A stretch of 64,000 bases of DNA from assembly GCF_040361435.1 (NCBI RefSeq), contig NZ_APNL01000004.1:62001-126000 (forward strand), given 5' to 3'. A program made the translations under genes and the position numbers. Under the pieces are notes generated by a model. That model was not told the origin of the DNA and ran no database searches. It was given only the letters and a program-made list of their open reading frames with translations. Source of the stretch: Salinisphaera sp002433465 (GTDB lineage Bacteria; Pseudomonadota; Gammaproteobacteria; Nevskiales; Salinisphaeraceae). The first letter of the stretch is position 1. Every line of letters starts with the position of its first letter. Below, piece by piece: positions 50,938-60,171 of the stretch.

Positions 50938-51699
50938 ATGGCCACCATGGATGCGACGCCTGCTCAAGACGATCGAGTCACTTTCGTAGTCACAAGCTGT
51001 GGCCGTCCCGAACTGCTGTCCCGGACGTTACAAACGTTCGTCGAGCACAATACCTATCCCATCGCGCGCTACGTGCTAATCGAGGATTCGGGCGACGATG
51101 AAATGCGGGCCTGGTTGGAGCGCGAATACGGCACGTTCTTCGATCGGATCCTGTTCAACGAACCACGCCTGGGGCAGATCAAGAGCGTCGACCGCGCCTA
51201 TTCGATTGTGGATACGCCGTATATCTTCCACTGCGAGGACGATTTCGAATTCTTTCGCGAAGGCTTCGTCGAGGAATCGCTATCCGTACTCAAGCATGAT
51301 CCGAAGGCGATCACGGTATGGATGCGCCATCTCTGGGACTGCAAGAAACACAAGCTAGGCGAGCGCATTCAATACACGCCCGATAACGTGATGTATCGCC
51401 AGGTGCTGCCGAAGGTTTCCCACAAGGAAACGTGGCACGGCTTTACTTTCAATCCAGGCTTGCGGCGGCGAGCGGACTACGAGCTTATCAAGCCTTTTGC
51501 GGCCGTCGGTCATGAGCTCCAGATAAACTACGCGTATCACGATCTCGGCTTTCATGGCGTCGTACTCGAAGAGGGAGCCACGCGACATATCGGCGCCGGC
51601 CACCACGTCTCGGATGTAGGCGAGTCGTTGTATCGACGGATCAAGGTTGAATTGCGTCGGCGTCGACGCGCCCGTCGCGAGCGCAAGGCCCACCGCTGA
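50938..51699 (+). CDS. GT2-like glycosyltransferase
   Basis: A 253-residue GT-A type protein. It has VTFVVTSCGRPELLSRTLQTF, YVLIEDSGDDE, a metal-site-like HCEDDFEFF near residue 98 and a basic C-terminus (RRRRRARRERKAHR). It is less similar to the other two GT2 genes and could act on a different donor. It diverges from the AsnB-like gene and leads into the next gene. Confidence 0.82.
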   Translation: MATMDATPAQDDRVTFVVTSCGRPELLSRTLQTFVEHNTYPIARYVLIEDSGDDEMRAWLEREYGTFFDRILFNEPRLGQIKSVDRAYSIVDTPYIFHCEDDFEFFREGFVEESLSVLKHDPKAITVWMRHLWDCKKHKLGERIQYTPDNVMYRQVLPKVSHKETWHGFTFNPGLRRRADYELIKPFAAVGHELQINYAYHDLGFHGVVLEEGATRHIGAGHHVSDVGESLYRRIKVELRRRRRARRERKAHR

Positions 51700-51722
51700 T
51701 TGATACATACGGATCGAGCCGC

Positions 51723-52643
51723 ATGAGTGAGCTAGACATCAGCGTGGTGTTGACCACGCGCGACCGGGCGGACCGGCTGGCGGCGACGCTGGAAGACTTC
51801 GCGCGGCTGCGCAGCGAGGGATTCGACTGGGAACTGTTGATAGTCGATAACGGCAGCCGCGATGCCACCGCGGCGGTCATCGCAGAAGCCAGCAAGTGCT
51901 TGCCCATCCGCATGTTGACGCTCGATCGGCCCGGCAAATGCAGGGCGCAGAATCTGGCGCTCGAGCAGGTCGTCGGCGCGCTGGTGGTGTTTACCGACGA
52001 TGATGTCTCGGTAGATTCCGGTTGGCTCGAAGCGCTTTGGGGCGCCGCACAGCGTTGGCCCGACGCCGACCTGTTCGGTGGCGCGATTCGCGTGAAATTG
52101 ATCGGCGACCCGCCGGACTGGCTGCAGGGCGAGAACGGACAGAAAATCGTGGCGCGCCATTGCGCCGAGTACCGGCCGCGCGAGGATGAAGGCTATACCG
52201 ATACCCCGCCGATCGGGCCCAATATGGCAGTGCGCCGTCGGGTACTGGGGGATATCCGCTTCGACGAGAACGTCGGGCCCGACGGTAGTAGCGACTATAT
52301 CAAGGGCGGCGATACCGATTTCAACATCGCCCTCATGCAGCGTGGTCATCGCTGCGTATTCGTTCCGAATGCAATTGTCGGCCACCACGCCTACGCTGAA
52401 CAACTGAGCTTCGAGAGCCTATTTCAGGGCGTGTATCGACGCGGGCGCAAGAACGGCTATCTGCGCCCCGAACGCGGCGGCCCCAGCATCTCAGGGGTGC
52501 CGATTAAACTCTGGGTTCGCCTGATAAAGCAATGGCTTCGGCTTCGATGTGCGTCTCGCACAGATGCGCTGGTTTACTACGAACTTGGAACCAAATACTT
52601 CTATCGTTTGGGCTATGTAGACCAGCTGCGTGTTAAAGGCTGA
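51723..52643 (+). CDS. GT2-family glycosyltransferase (paralogue of 48539-49465)
   Basis: A 306-residue enzyme with MSELDISVVLTTRDRADRLA, VDNGSRDATAAVI, the DxD motif VFTDDDVSVDSGWLEAL, GPNMAVRRRVLGDIRFDENVG and a GGDTDFNIAL segment. The match to the GT2 at 48539 is clear over the first 100 residues and in the GxxPDWxQ segment. The next gene is on the opposite strand and convergent. Confidence 0.89.
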   Translation: MSELDISVVLTTRDRADRLAATLEDFARLRSEGFDWELLIVDNGSRDATAAVIAEASKCLPIRMLTLDRPGKCRAQNLALEQVVGALVVFTDDDVSVDSGWLEALWGAAQRWPDADLFGGAIRVKLIGDPPDWLQGENGQKIVARHCAEYRPREDEGYTDTPPIGPNMAVRRRVLGDIRFDENVGPDGSSDYIKGGDTDFNIALMQRGHRCVFVPNAIVGHHAYAEQLSFESLFQGVYRRGRKNGYLRPERGGPSISGVPIKLWVRLIKQWLRLRCASRTDALVYYELGTKYFYRLGYVDQLRVKG

Positions 52644-52666
52644 ACCGCGTTTGGCCTGGCAAGACG

Positions 52667-53416
52667 TCAAGTTCTTATTAGCAGGCAATCGTATTCGATA
52701 AGTTGCCAACCGTCGCGACTGACCGGGGACATGCCGGCGACACAAAACCCGCGGCTCTCAAAAACGTCAGGCTCTCGGTCCAATGAGGCAGGCCTTCGTA
52801 GACCGCTTTAACCGATACTTCGGCAAGTATGATTTCGATATTTCGCCGGACTTGCGAGCTACCTTCGACGACTTGCATGTCGTAGCCCTGCGTATCGAGC
52901 TTCAGACATATCTTGCGCTCATCGGCGTTGAAGCGTTCCCGTTCCAGAAACGAGTCTAAACGACTCACTACAACCGACGCCTTCTCGTCGGCATTCACTC
53001 GGTTGCGAAAGAGACTTAGAGCGTACTCGCTCGCTTTCAGTAAAGAGCTGAATACGCTATCCCGCGAGACGTAAATCTCTTGTTCGCCATCTTCGCTACC
53101 AAGCGCGCAATTATAGGCGTGCCAGTGCCTATCACCTTGCGCGTGGTGTTTCAGCGTTTTCAACCACTGAAGGCGCGGGTTCGAAGGATATTAATTGACC
53201 CGAATAATAATCGCGGAGCTTGTGCGCGAATTGACCGGTATTGGCGCCGACATCGACGACAACATCAACACCCAGGTGGTTCAGCAGCGAGTTCAGCTGG
53301 GCGCGCTTGCACGGCCAGGCGTTTCTTTCGCGTTCGGTATCTACGATTAACAGCGATTTCTTGTCGAGAAACTCAACGCGGTACCAGCTCGTGCTGTCGA
53401 TGAGCCGACAGAACAA
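52667..53416 (-). pseudogene. FkbM-family methyltransferase, disrupted by two frameshifts
   Basis: Read leftward from about 53416 the frame gives VDVVVDVGANTGQFAHKL and ISFEPAPS, the FkbM SAM-binding region. At 53161-53167 (GTGGTTG on the coding strand) one extra base shifts to a second frame that continues the domain (LKTLKHHAQGDRHWHAYNCA, LALGSEDG-like text, CLKLDTQGYDMQVVEG). Near 52737-52748 a one-base loss returns to the first frame, where FCVAGMSPVSRDGWQLIEYD and CLL are the expected C-terminus, stop at 52667-52669. Two opposite indels restore the frame only at the ends, so the product is broken unless sequencing errors caused them. Base composition is visibly lower in GC than neighbours. 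Confidence 0.82.
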
Positions 53417-53486
53417 ACCGGTACCGCGCTTCGCCCTTGGATGAGCCCCACTTTCGAGTCTATATCGAGGGGACTAGAGGACGGCG

Positions 53487-54461
53487 TTAGCCGAGAAGAG
53501 CCGACACCGCTTCACGCTCGCTGCGCAGCTCGTCTTCGGTGGCCTTCATGCGCTCGCGGCTGAACTCGTCGATTTCCAGATCCTGGACGATTTCGTATTT
53601 GCCGTTCTTGCAGGTCACGGGATAGGAAAACATGATGCCTTCCTCGACGCCGTAGCTGCCGTCGGCGGGGATGCCCATCGACACGATGCCTTTCGAGCCA
53701 TTCACCCAGTCGTGGATGTGGTCGATGGCGGCCGAGGCGGCCGAGGCCGCGCTGGAGGCGCCGCGGGCTTCGATGATCGCTGCGCCGCGCTTCTGCACGG
53801 TGGGGATGAAGTCGTTTTCGTACCAGTCACGGTCGACCAGATCCAGGGCCGGCTTGCCGTTGACGGTCGCCTGGCTGATATCCGGGTACTGGGTCGCGCT
53901 GTGGTTGCCCCAGACGATCATCTTGTCGATATCGGTGACCTGGGTGCCGGTCTTCTGGGCCAGCTGCGACAGGGCACGGTTGTGGTCCAGGCGCATCATG
54001 GCGGTGAACTGACCCTTGTCCAGGTCCGGCGCGTTGCTGGCCGCGATCAGGGCGTTGGTGTTGGCCGGGTTGCCGACAACCAGCACCTTGACGTCGCGCG
54101 AGGCGTGGTCGTTGATGGCCTTGCCCTGCACCGAGAAGATATCGGCGTTGGCCTTGAGCAGGTCGGAGCGCTCCATGCCCTTGCCGCGCGGCTTGGCGCC
54201 GACGAGCAGGCAGATGTCGGCATCCTTGAAGGCTTCTTCGGGCTTGTCGGTGCCGATGATGTCCTTGACCAGCGGGAAGGCACAGTCGTTGACTTCCATC
54301 ATCACGCCGTTGAGCGCATCCATCGCCGGCGGAATTTCCAGCAGCTGCAGGATGACCGGCTGATCCGGGCCGAGCATGTCGCCAGCGGCGATACGGAAGA
54401 TGAGCGAGTAGCTGATCTGGCCGGCGCCGCCGGTAATGGCTACGCGTACGGGTTCTTTCAT
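53487..54461 (-). CDS. mdh: Malate dehydrogenase
   Basis: TCA-cycle NAD-dependent malate/oxaloacetate oxidoreductase of the cytosolic/gamma-type with 324 residues. The nucleotide motif is ITGGAGQISYSLIF, the active-site His is in VWGNHSATQYPD and the substrate-binding Arg pair is in GAKPRGKGMERSDLL. The GGAGQIS form has a Ser where most relatives have Gly. An Ala-rich segment ASSAASAASAA follows the ARGAS motif. Confidence 0.96.
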   Translation of the reverse strand: MKEPVRVAITGGAGQISYSLIFRIAAGDMLGPDQPVILQLLEIPPAMDALNGVMMEVNDCAFPLVKDIIGTDKPEEAFKDADICLLVGAKPRGKGMERSDLLKANADIFSVQGKAINDHASRDVKVLVVGNPANTNALIAASNAPDLDKGQFTAMMRLDHNRALSQLAQKTGTQVTDIDKMIVWGNHSATQYPDISQATVNGKPALDLVDRDWYENDFIPTVQKRGAAIIEARGASSAASAASAAIDHIHDWVNGSKGIVSMGIPADGSYGVEEGIMFSYPVTCKNGKYEIVQDLEIDEFSRERMKATEDELRSEREAVSALLG

Positions 54462-54732
54462 GGTGCGCTCCTTGTAAATGGAAAGGTTTGAAGACAGACG
54501 CGAACAACAGCTTGCCGTGTCTTATGACAGATACCGCGGCAACGATGCCCGAATTCGATAGACTAGAGGCGATCGCGCGACGCCAGCGGCTTTTGTGTCC
54601 ACGTCGTTTCAAAAGTCGGTCGCAGAGCATAGCCGAAACACCAAAACGGGTAAAAACACCGTGCATCTATGCACGGTCCGCAGGCGTAGCCATGCGTTCG
54701 ACTTGCCCGTACGCTTCAATAAAAAGGACGAC
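54462..54732. promoter_or_regulatory. mdh/FAD-operon divergent region with a GTGCAT palindrome
   Basis: A perfect inverted repeat GTGCAT-ct-ATGCAC lies at 54661-54674, 59 bases before the start of the FAD oxidoreductase gene. It is a plausible operator, but no regulator is known to bind it. The gap also contains AT-rich sequence near 54718. No other gene is supported. Confidence 0.4.
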
Positions 54733-55998
54733 ATGCAGCGAATCGCTATCGTGGGCAGCGGCATCGCCGGGCTGGGGACGGCATGGCTACTCGATGGCAG
54801 CGCCGAGATCACCGTCTTCGAAGCCGCCAATCGGCCCGGCGGGCATGCCAATACGGTAATGGCCGGTGAACAGCCGGTGGACACCGGCTTTATCGTGTTA
54901 AACGATCGTAACTATCCGTTTTTCGAGTCGTTATTGGCCGAGCTTGCGGTCGAGACACGGTCCAGCGACATGTCGTTTGCGGTGTCGATCGGCGACGGCG
55001 CGATCGAATGGGCCGGCGATAGCTGGCGTACGCTGTTCGCCCAGAAAAGCCGGCTGCTGGATTCACGCCACTGGCGCATGATCGCCGATATCCTGCGCTT
55101 CAACCGCCAGACCCGCCAGCTCATAGAGACCGATGCGCTACCCGCGGTGTCGCTGGGCGAGTTTCTTGATCGTAATGGTTATAGCGATGCCTTTGCCGCG
55201 CGCTATCTGTTACCCATGGCGGCCGCGATCTGGTCCACGCCGACGGCGGACATGCGCGCCTTTCCGGTCGGTGCATTCCTGCGGTTCTTCGACAACCACG
55301 GGCTGCTGGAACTGTCGAACCGGCCGCAGTGGAAAACGATCGTCGGCGGCAGCCAGCGCTATGTGCAGGCCATTGCCAAGCACCTGGGCGCGCGTCTGCG
55401 CCTGGCCACGCCGGTCGAGCGCGTACGCCGCGATCAAGACGGCGCCCATCTGACCCTGGCCAACGGCAAGACCGAGACGTTCGATCAGGTGGTGTTCGCC
55501 TGTCATGCCGATCAGACCCGCGCGATGCTCGCGGATGCCAGCGCGCTGGAATCCTCGCTGTTGTCGGCGTTTCGCTTTCAGCCCAACCGCGCGATCCTGC
55601 ACAGCGATATCGCGTTGTTGCCGCAGCGCCGGCGTGTCTGGGCGGCCTGGAATTATCTGGCCGATCGCGACGGCGTCGAGGATCAGCGCGTCACCGTGAG
55701 CTACTGGATGAACCGGCTGCAGTCCATCGGCGGCGAGCGCCAATACGTGGTCAGCCTCAATCCGCGCGTCGAGCCCAACGCCCGCCACGTCATCCGCGAA
55801 ATCGAGTATCACCACCCGGTGTTCGACGGCGAGGCGATCGCCGCGCAGGGCCGGCTGGACGAGATCCAGGGCCATAATCGGGCCTGGTTCTGTGGCGCCT
55901 GGTGCGGCTACGGCTTCCATGAAGACGGCCTGGCCTCGGCGGTGCGCGTGGCCCGCGGACTGGGCATCGACGTGCCTTGGCGTGGGCGCGATGGTTAG
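54733..55998 (+). CDS. FAD-dependent oxidoreductase, amine-oxidase/desaturase-like
   Basis: A 421-residue flavoprotein. The start has a GxGxxG FAD site in IAIVGSGIAGLGTAWLL and the ADP-binding Glu in ITVFEAANRPGGHANTV; the middle holds VDTGFIVLNDRNYPFF and the C-terminus has WFCGAWCGYGFHEDG. The ATG at 54733 sits after AAGGA. It is the first gene of an operon with DUF1365, a Cfa-type methyltransferase and a GPH transporter, all overlapping or nearly so. The family is found beside cyclopropane-type methyltransferases in several bacteria, where it may act on lipids; its substrate is unproven here. Confidence 0.9.
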   Translation: MQRIAIVGSGIAGLGTAWLLDGSAEITVFEAANRPGGHANTVMAGEQPVDTGFIVLNDRNYPFFESLLAELAVETRSSDMSFAVSIGDGAIEWAGDSWRTLFAQKSRLLDSRHWRMIADILRFNRQTRQLIETDALPAVSLGEFLDRNGYSDAFAARYLLPMAAAIWSTPTADMRAFPVGAFLRFFDNHGLLELSNRPQWKTIVGGSQRYVQAIAKHLGARLRLATPVERVRRDQDGAHLTLANGKTETFDQVVFACHADQTRAMLADASALESSLLSAFRFQPNRAILHSDIALLPQRRRVWAAWNYLADRDGVEDQRVTVSYWMNRLQSIGGERQYVVSLNPRVEPNARHVIREIEYHHPVFDGEAIAAQGRLDEIQGHNRAWFCGAWCGYGFHEDGLASAVRVARGLGIDVPWRGRDG

Positions 55999-56764
55999 TG
56001 CGGGCGCGCTCTATCGCTGTCGGGTCATGCATCGGCGACCGGGCCCGCCGCGCTATCGCTTCAACTATCGCAGCTTCTATCTGCTGCTGGATATCGATGC
56101 GATCGATGACGCCTGTGCCGTATCGCCGCTGTTGTCCCGCAACCGCTTCAATGTCCTGTCGTTCTACGATGCCGAGCATGGCCCGCACGATGCGCGCGTG
56201 AACCTGCGCGTCTGGCTGGATGAGCTGCTCGCTGAACACGGCGTCGACCTGGCCGGCGGGCGTGTACAGCTGCTGACCATGCCGCGCGTGCTCGGCTACG
56301 GTTTTCATCCGATAAGCGTGTTCTATTGCCACCATGCCGACGGCTCGCTGCGTGCCATCGTGGTGGAAGTTCATAACACCTTCGGCGAGCACCATTTCTA
56401 TGTGCTGCACGAGCAGGGCGCGCCCATGAACTGGCGTGCGGCGCAACGCAAGGCCAAGGCCTTTCACGTATCGCCGTTTTTCGACCGCAGCGGCGGCTAC
56501 CGGTTTCATTTCGCCGAACCGGGCGCGCAGCTGGGTGTGGGTATCCGCCTGTTCGAAGCCGACGGCCAGCGTCTGCGTATTACCACCACGCTGACCGGCG
56601 AGCGCCGCGCGCTGAATACGGCCAACATCCTGAAAGCGGTCTGCGGCGTACCGTTCATGACGATCAAGGTCGTCGCGGCGATCCACTGGCAGGCGTTCAA
56701 GCTCTGGCTGCGCGGCGCCGTATTCCACCGTAAACCCGAGCAGAACCGCGAGAATGTCTCCTGA
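55991..56764 (+). CDS. DUF1365 family protein
   Basis: A 257-residue cytoplasmic protein of the DUF1365 family, whose chemistry is unknown. Identifying segments are FNYRSFYLLLDID near the start, RNRFNVLSFYDAEHGP, LGYGFHPISVFYCHHADG and VEVHNTFGEHHFYVL near residue 125, then AFHVSPFFDRSGGYRFHF. The start is an ATG in the last eight bases of the FAD gene; the stop overlaps the next start by 11 bases. Confidence 0.9.
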   Translation: MVSAGALYRCRVMHRRPGPPRYRFNYRSFYLLLDIDAIDDACAVSPLLSRNRFNVLSFYDAEHGPHDARVNLRVWLDELLAEHGVDLAGGRVQLLTMPRVLGYGFHPISVFYCHHADGSLRAIVVEVHNTFGEHHFYVLHEQGAPMNWRAAQRKAKAFHVSPFFDRSGGYRFHFAEPGAQLGVGIRLFEADGQRLRITTTLTGERRALNTANILKAVCGVPFMTIKVVAAIHWQAFKLWLRGAVFHRKPEQNRENVS

Positions 56765-57989
56765 AACGATGACCATGCAACGTGACAAGGGCGCGACGAT
56801 TCAAGCCGGCGAACCCAGCAACTGGCGCGAGCGTCAGGTGGTAAAACGCCTGGATCGTATGCATACCGGGCGTCTGGAAGTGCGCCTGCCCAACGGTTCG
56901 CTAGCGATTTTTGCCGGCGATCGCGAGGGGCCGTCGGCACGGCTGTACATGCATTCTGCGGCCATGGTCACGCGTTTGTTCAAGGCCGGGTCCATCGGTT
57001 TTGCCGAAGGCTATATGGCCGGCGAATGGGATGCCGACAACCTCGCCACGCTGATTTATCTGCTACACCTCAACGAAGACGCGCTTGAGCCGGATTTTTC
57101 GCGGCTGCAGCATTTGTATACCTTGATGAGCGCGATCCGGCATCGGCTTCGGCGCAACTCCAAACGCGGCTCCCGGCGCAACATCGCCTACCACTACGAT
57201 CTGGGTAACGACTTCTATGCCCAGTGGCTGGACGAAACCTGGACCTACTCCAGCGCGATTTTCCAGCACGAAGACGAACCGCTGGAGACCGCGCAAAAAC
57301 GCAAATATGCCCGTCTTCTGGCGCGGCTCGACGTGCAACCGGGCGATCATATTCTCGAAATCGGCTGTGGCTGGGGCGGCTTCGCCCGTTACGCGGCGAC
57401 CCATGCGGATTGCCGCGTAACCGGCCTGACTCTGTCCACCGAACAACTGCGCTTTGCCCAGGCGCGTGCGCAGGCCGCCGGTGTGGCCGATCGCGTGTCG
57501 TTCGAGCTGCGTGACTATCGCGATGTCAGCGCACAGTACGACCACGTGGTCTCGATCGAGATGTACGAAGCGGTGGGCGAAGCCTACTGGCCGACCTATT
57601 TCGCCGCCATTCACGATGCCCTCAAGCCGGGCGGGCGCGCGGCGATCCAGGCGATCACCATCGACGACTCGCGCTTCGACTACTACCGCGCCAACGTCGA
57701 CTTCATCCAGGAGTACGTATTTCCGGGCGGCATGCTGGCCTCGCCCAGCGTGTTCCAGGCGCAGTCCGAAGCCAAGGGCCTGCACGTACGCGAAACCGAC
57801 TTCTACGGTGCAGACTATGCACGCACCCTGATGCGCTGGGACGATGCGGTACGGGCGGCGTCCGATTCCATCATCACCGAGCGCGGCGCGTCGTTCTACC
57901 GCATGTGGCGGTATTATCTGGCCTACTGCGCGGCCGGCTTTACTTCCGGCAATATCGATCTCATGCAGATCGCCCTCCAGCGGGACTGA
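56754..57989 (+). CDS. cfa: Cyclopropane-fatty-acyl-phospholipid synthase-type methyltransferase
   Basis: A 411-residue SAM-dependent enzyme of the CFA synthase family, acting on phospholipid acyl double bonds. Core motifs: AYHYDLGNDFYAQWLDETW, ILEIGCGWGGFARYAATHA (SAM site), VSIEMYEAVGEAYWPTYF and AIQAITIDDSRFDYY. The N-terminal domain of about 120 residues includes FAEGYMAGEWDADNL. It differs from the housekeeping Cfa mainly by its neighbours; it may produce cyclopropane or branched/methylated acyl chains. Confidence 0.94.
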   Translation: MSPETMTMQRDKGATIQAGEPSNWRERQVVKRLDRMHTGRLEVRLPNGSLAIFAGDREGPSARLYMHSAAMVTRLFKAGSIGFAEGYMAGEWDADNLATLIYLLHLNEDALEPDFSRLQHLYTLMSAIRHRLRRNSKRGSRRNIAYHYDLGNDFYAQWLDETWTYSSAIFQHEDEPLETAQKRKYARLLARLDVQPGDHILEIGCGWGGFARYAATHADCRVTGLTLSTEQLRFAQARAQAAGVADRVSFELRDYRDVSAQYDHVVSIEMYEAVGEAYWPTYFAAIHDALKPGGRAAIQAITIDDSRFDYYRANVDFIQEYVFPGGMLASPSVFQAQSEAKGLHVRETDFYGADYARTLMRWDDAVRAASDSIITERGASFYRMWRYYLAYCAAGFTSGNIDLMQIALQRD

Positions 57990-57996
57990 TACGCCT

Positions 57997-59328
57997 ATGA
58001 GTACACGTACCGGCATGGATCGCCTGGCCGCCTACGGGCTGCTCGGCCTGCCGCTGGCCGCGCTGGGCCTGCCCCTGACGGTGTATCTGCCCCCGTTTTA
58101 CTCGCAGATGCCGGGCCTGAATACCGGCCTGGTCGGGGTTCTGATCTTCGCCGCGCGTCTTTTTGACGTGGTCACCGACCCGTTGATCGGCAGCGCCTCG
58201 GACAGGCTGCAGACCCGGTTCGGCCGTCGGCGGCCGTGGATCGCGGCCGGCACCCCGGTGCTCATGCTCGCGGCGTGGTTTCTGTTCGTGCCGCCCGACA
58301 ACGCAGGCGCTGCCTATCTGCTGGTATGGAGCATGCTGGCGTATCTGGGCTGGACGCTGATCTATCTGCCCTACACCACGCTCGGGGCGGAAATGTCGGC
58401 CGACTACGACGAGCGCTCCCGAATCACCGCCTGGCGCGAGGGATTCTTCGTGCTCGGTACGCTGGTGGCCATCATGCTACCGGCCCTCGCACAGCGCTTT
58501 ATCGGCGGCGCAGCGGCGGGTCTGGCCGCGATCGCGGTATTTCTAATGGTGGCCCTGCCCATCGCCACGGGACTTTTTCTCTGGCGGGTACGCGAACCGG
58601 ACGGCGCCAGCGCTTCGAAGATCCGTTGGCGGGAAAGCCTCGATCTGCTCAAGTCCAATCGCCCCTTTACCCGGCTGCTGATCGCCTACCTGCTCAACGG
58701 GGCCGCCAACGGCCTGCCGGCCGCGCTGTTCCTGTTCTTCGTGACCGCCATCCTGGGTGGCAGCGAAATCACCGGCGGCATTTTCCTGGCGATCTATTTC
58801 CTGTCGGCCGTGCTCGGATTGCCGCTGTGGCTGAAGATCGGGCGCAACTGGAGCAAGCACCGGCTCTGGTGTGCCTCGATGCTGTGGGTGAGCTTCGTGT
58901 TCATCTTCACGCTTACGCTGGGCGAGGGCGACTATATCGGCTACGGCCTGATATGCGTGCTGGGCGGGACCTGTCTGGGCGTGGATCAGGCCATTGCCGC
59001 CTCGATCCAGGCGGACGTCATCGACGAAGACACCGCCGCCGGCGGCGACGGTCGGGCGGGGCTGTATTTCGGGCTCTGGGGCATGGCCACGAAACTGGCC
59101 TTCGCGATCGCCCTCGGGATCGCCTATCCGGTGCTGTGGTTGGCAGGCTTCGACGCCGGCCAGGACAACGACGCCGTCGCGCTATGGACGCTGGCCGTGC
59201 TCTACGGCCTGCTGCCGGTGGCGATCAAGCTCGGCGTAGTGGGCATGATGTGGAACTTCCCGCTCGACCGGCGCCGGCATGCCGAATTACAGGAGCGCAT
59301 CGGGCGTAGCGAACGGGCAGCGGGCTAG
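57997..59328 (+). CDS. GPH-family (melibiose/Na+ symporter-like) MFS transporter
   Basis: A 443-residue membrane protein with about twelve helices. The GPH signature is DPLIGSASDRLQTRFGRRRPW, with YLPYTTLGAEMSADYDERSRITAWRE and the second-half FGLWGMATKLAFAIALGI. The ATG is at 57997, seven bases after the cfa stop. In this operon it may carry a lipid-linked or small-molecule substrate; known members transport sugars. The actual substrate is unknown. Confidence 0.88.
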   Translation: MSTRTGMDRLAAYGLLGLPLAALGLPLTVYLPPFYSQMPGLNTGLVGVLIFAARLFDVVTDPLIGSASDRLQTRFGRRRPWIAAGTPVLMLAAWFLFVPPDNAGAAYLLVWSMLAYLGWTLIYLPYTTLGAEMSADYDERSRITAWREGFFVLGTLVAIMLPALAQRFIGGAAAGLAAIAVFLMVALPIATGLFLWRVREPDGASASKIRWRESLDLLKSNRPFTRLLIAYLLNGAANGLPAALFLFFVTAILGGSEITGGIFLAIYFLSAVLGLPLWLKIGRNWSKHRLWCASMLWVSFVFIFTLTLGEGDYIGYGLICVLGGTCLGVDQAIAASIQADVIDEDTAAGGDGRAGLYFGLWGMATKLAFAIALGIAYPVLWLAGFDAGQDNDAVALWTLAVLYGLLPVAIKLGVVGMMWNFPLDRRRHAELQERIGRSERAAG

Positions 59329-59562
59329 AACCTCGGCGCGATTTCGTGTTCGCGTGGTGTTGCCGTACTCGAAAAGAAGACGGGAACCGCAGATTGCGCA
59401 GCTCAACGCAGATTATGTGACGCAACCCCGGGGTCGGCATGCACTGCTGCTGAGTCAGCTCGCAGGCGGCGAACTTCAGCCGTTACGCACTCTGTTCAAT
59501 CTACCGTGGCCTTAAAGCAACGCAGCGACCGTTCACAATCCCCGGCCTTGGCGCAGAGCCGC
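59329..59562. other. Spacer between convergent GPH and SCO genes
   Basis: The 234 bases have short open frames on the + strand only as continuations of other frames. No terminator with a T tract or other gene was seen. Confidence 0.4.
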
Positions 59563-60171
59563 TCAGTCTAGCTGGCCGAGCAGGGTTTTAAGGTCGGCGG
59601 TGATTTCATCCACGCTTTGCTGCTGGTTGATCAGCAGCCGCGCGCGGTCGTCAGGGCCGAACACGAAGATCGCGCTGCTATGCGACACCAGATAGAAGCC
59701 GTTGTCGTTGGGCTCGCCGTAGCCGTAGGTCACGCGGTAACGCTTGCTTAACGCCTTGAGCTGCTCCTGGGTGCCGGTCAGGCCCACCACCCCGTCACCG
59801 AAGCTCGATGTGAAGCGTTGCAGGCGCTCGGGCGTATCGCGTTCCGGGTCCACGCTTAAAAACAGGACATCGATATCGTCACGCGTGTCGGCATCCAGAC
59901 CGCCCAGCGCTGCGCGAATGCGAGCCATCGTGGCCGGACATATATCCGGACAGTTGGTATAGCCGAAAAACAGCAGCTTCAGGCGGCCGTCGTAATCGTC
60001 GGCGGTAACCGCCTCGCCCTTTTCGTTGGTCAGATTGAACTCGAGGTCCGGCATCACGCCGGTGATGTCGTGCGCGGTGTAATCGGGACCGCCCGAGCAG
60101 CCGCTCAAGGCGAGGCCCAGGCTTATACCAACAGCCAGAAGCACGCGGGGAAGAATCTTGTGCAGGGTCAT
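59563..60171 (-). CDS. SCO1/SenC family copper-chaperone-like lipoprotein
   Basis: Thioredoxin-fold protein assisting Cu(A) site assembly in cytochrome oxidase or acting in redox. The 202-residue protein has a lipoprotein signal with lipobox LALSGC (C25). The copper ligands are C74 and C78 in YTNCPDIC and H164 in LVSHSSAIFVFG. It overlaps ctaG by four bases at its start (ATGA). No cytochrome oxidase gene is in the window. Confidence 0.93.
   Translation of the reverse strand: MTLHKILPRVLLAVGISLGLALSGCSGGPDYTAHDITGVMPDLEFNLTNEKGEAVTADDYDGRLKLLFFGYTNCPDICPATMARIRAALGGLDADTRDDIDVLFLSVDPERDTPERLQRFTSSFGDGVVGLTGTQEQLKALSKRYRVTYGYGEPNDNGFYLVSHSSAIFVFGPDDRARLLINQQQSVDEITADLKTLLGQLD

Noticed and set aside
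48539..53416. The glycan island as a possible phage or plasmid insertion
   Set aside because: No integrase, tRNA attachment site, transposase or phage gene is present; only base composition and content suggest transfer.
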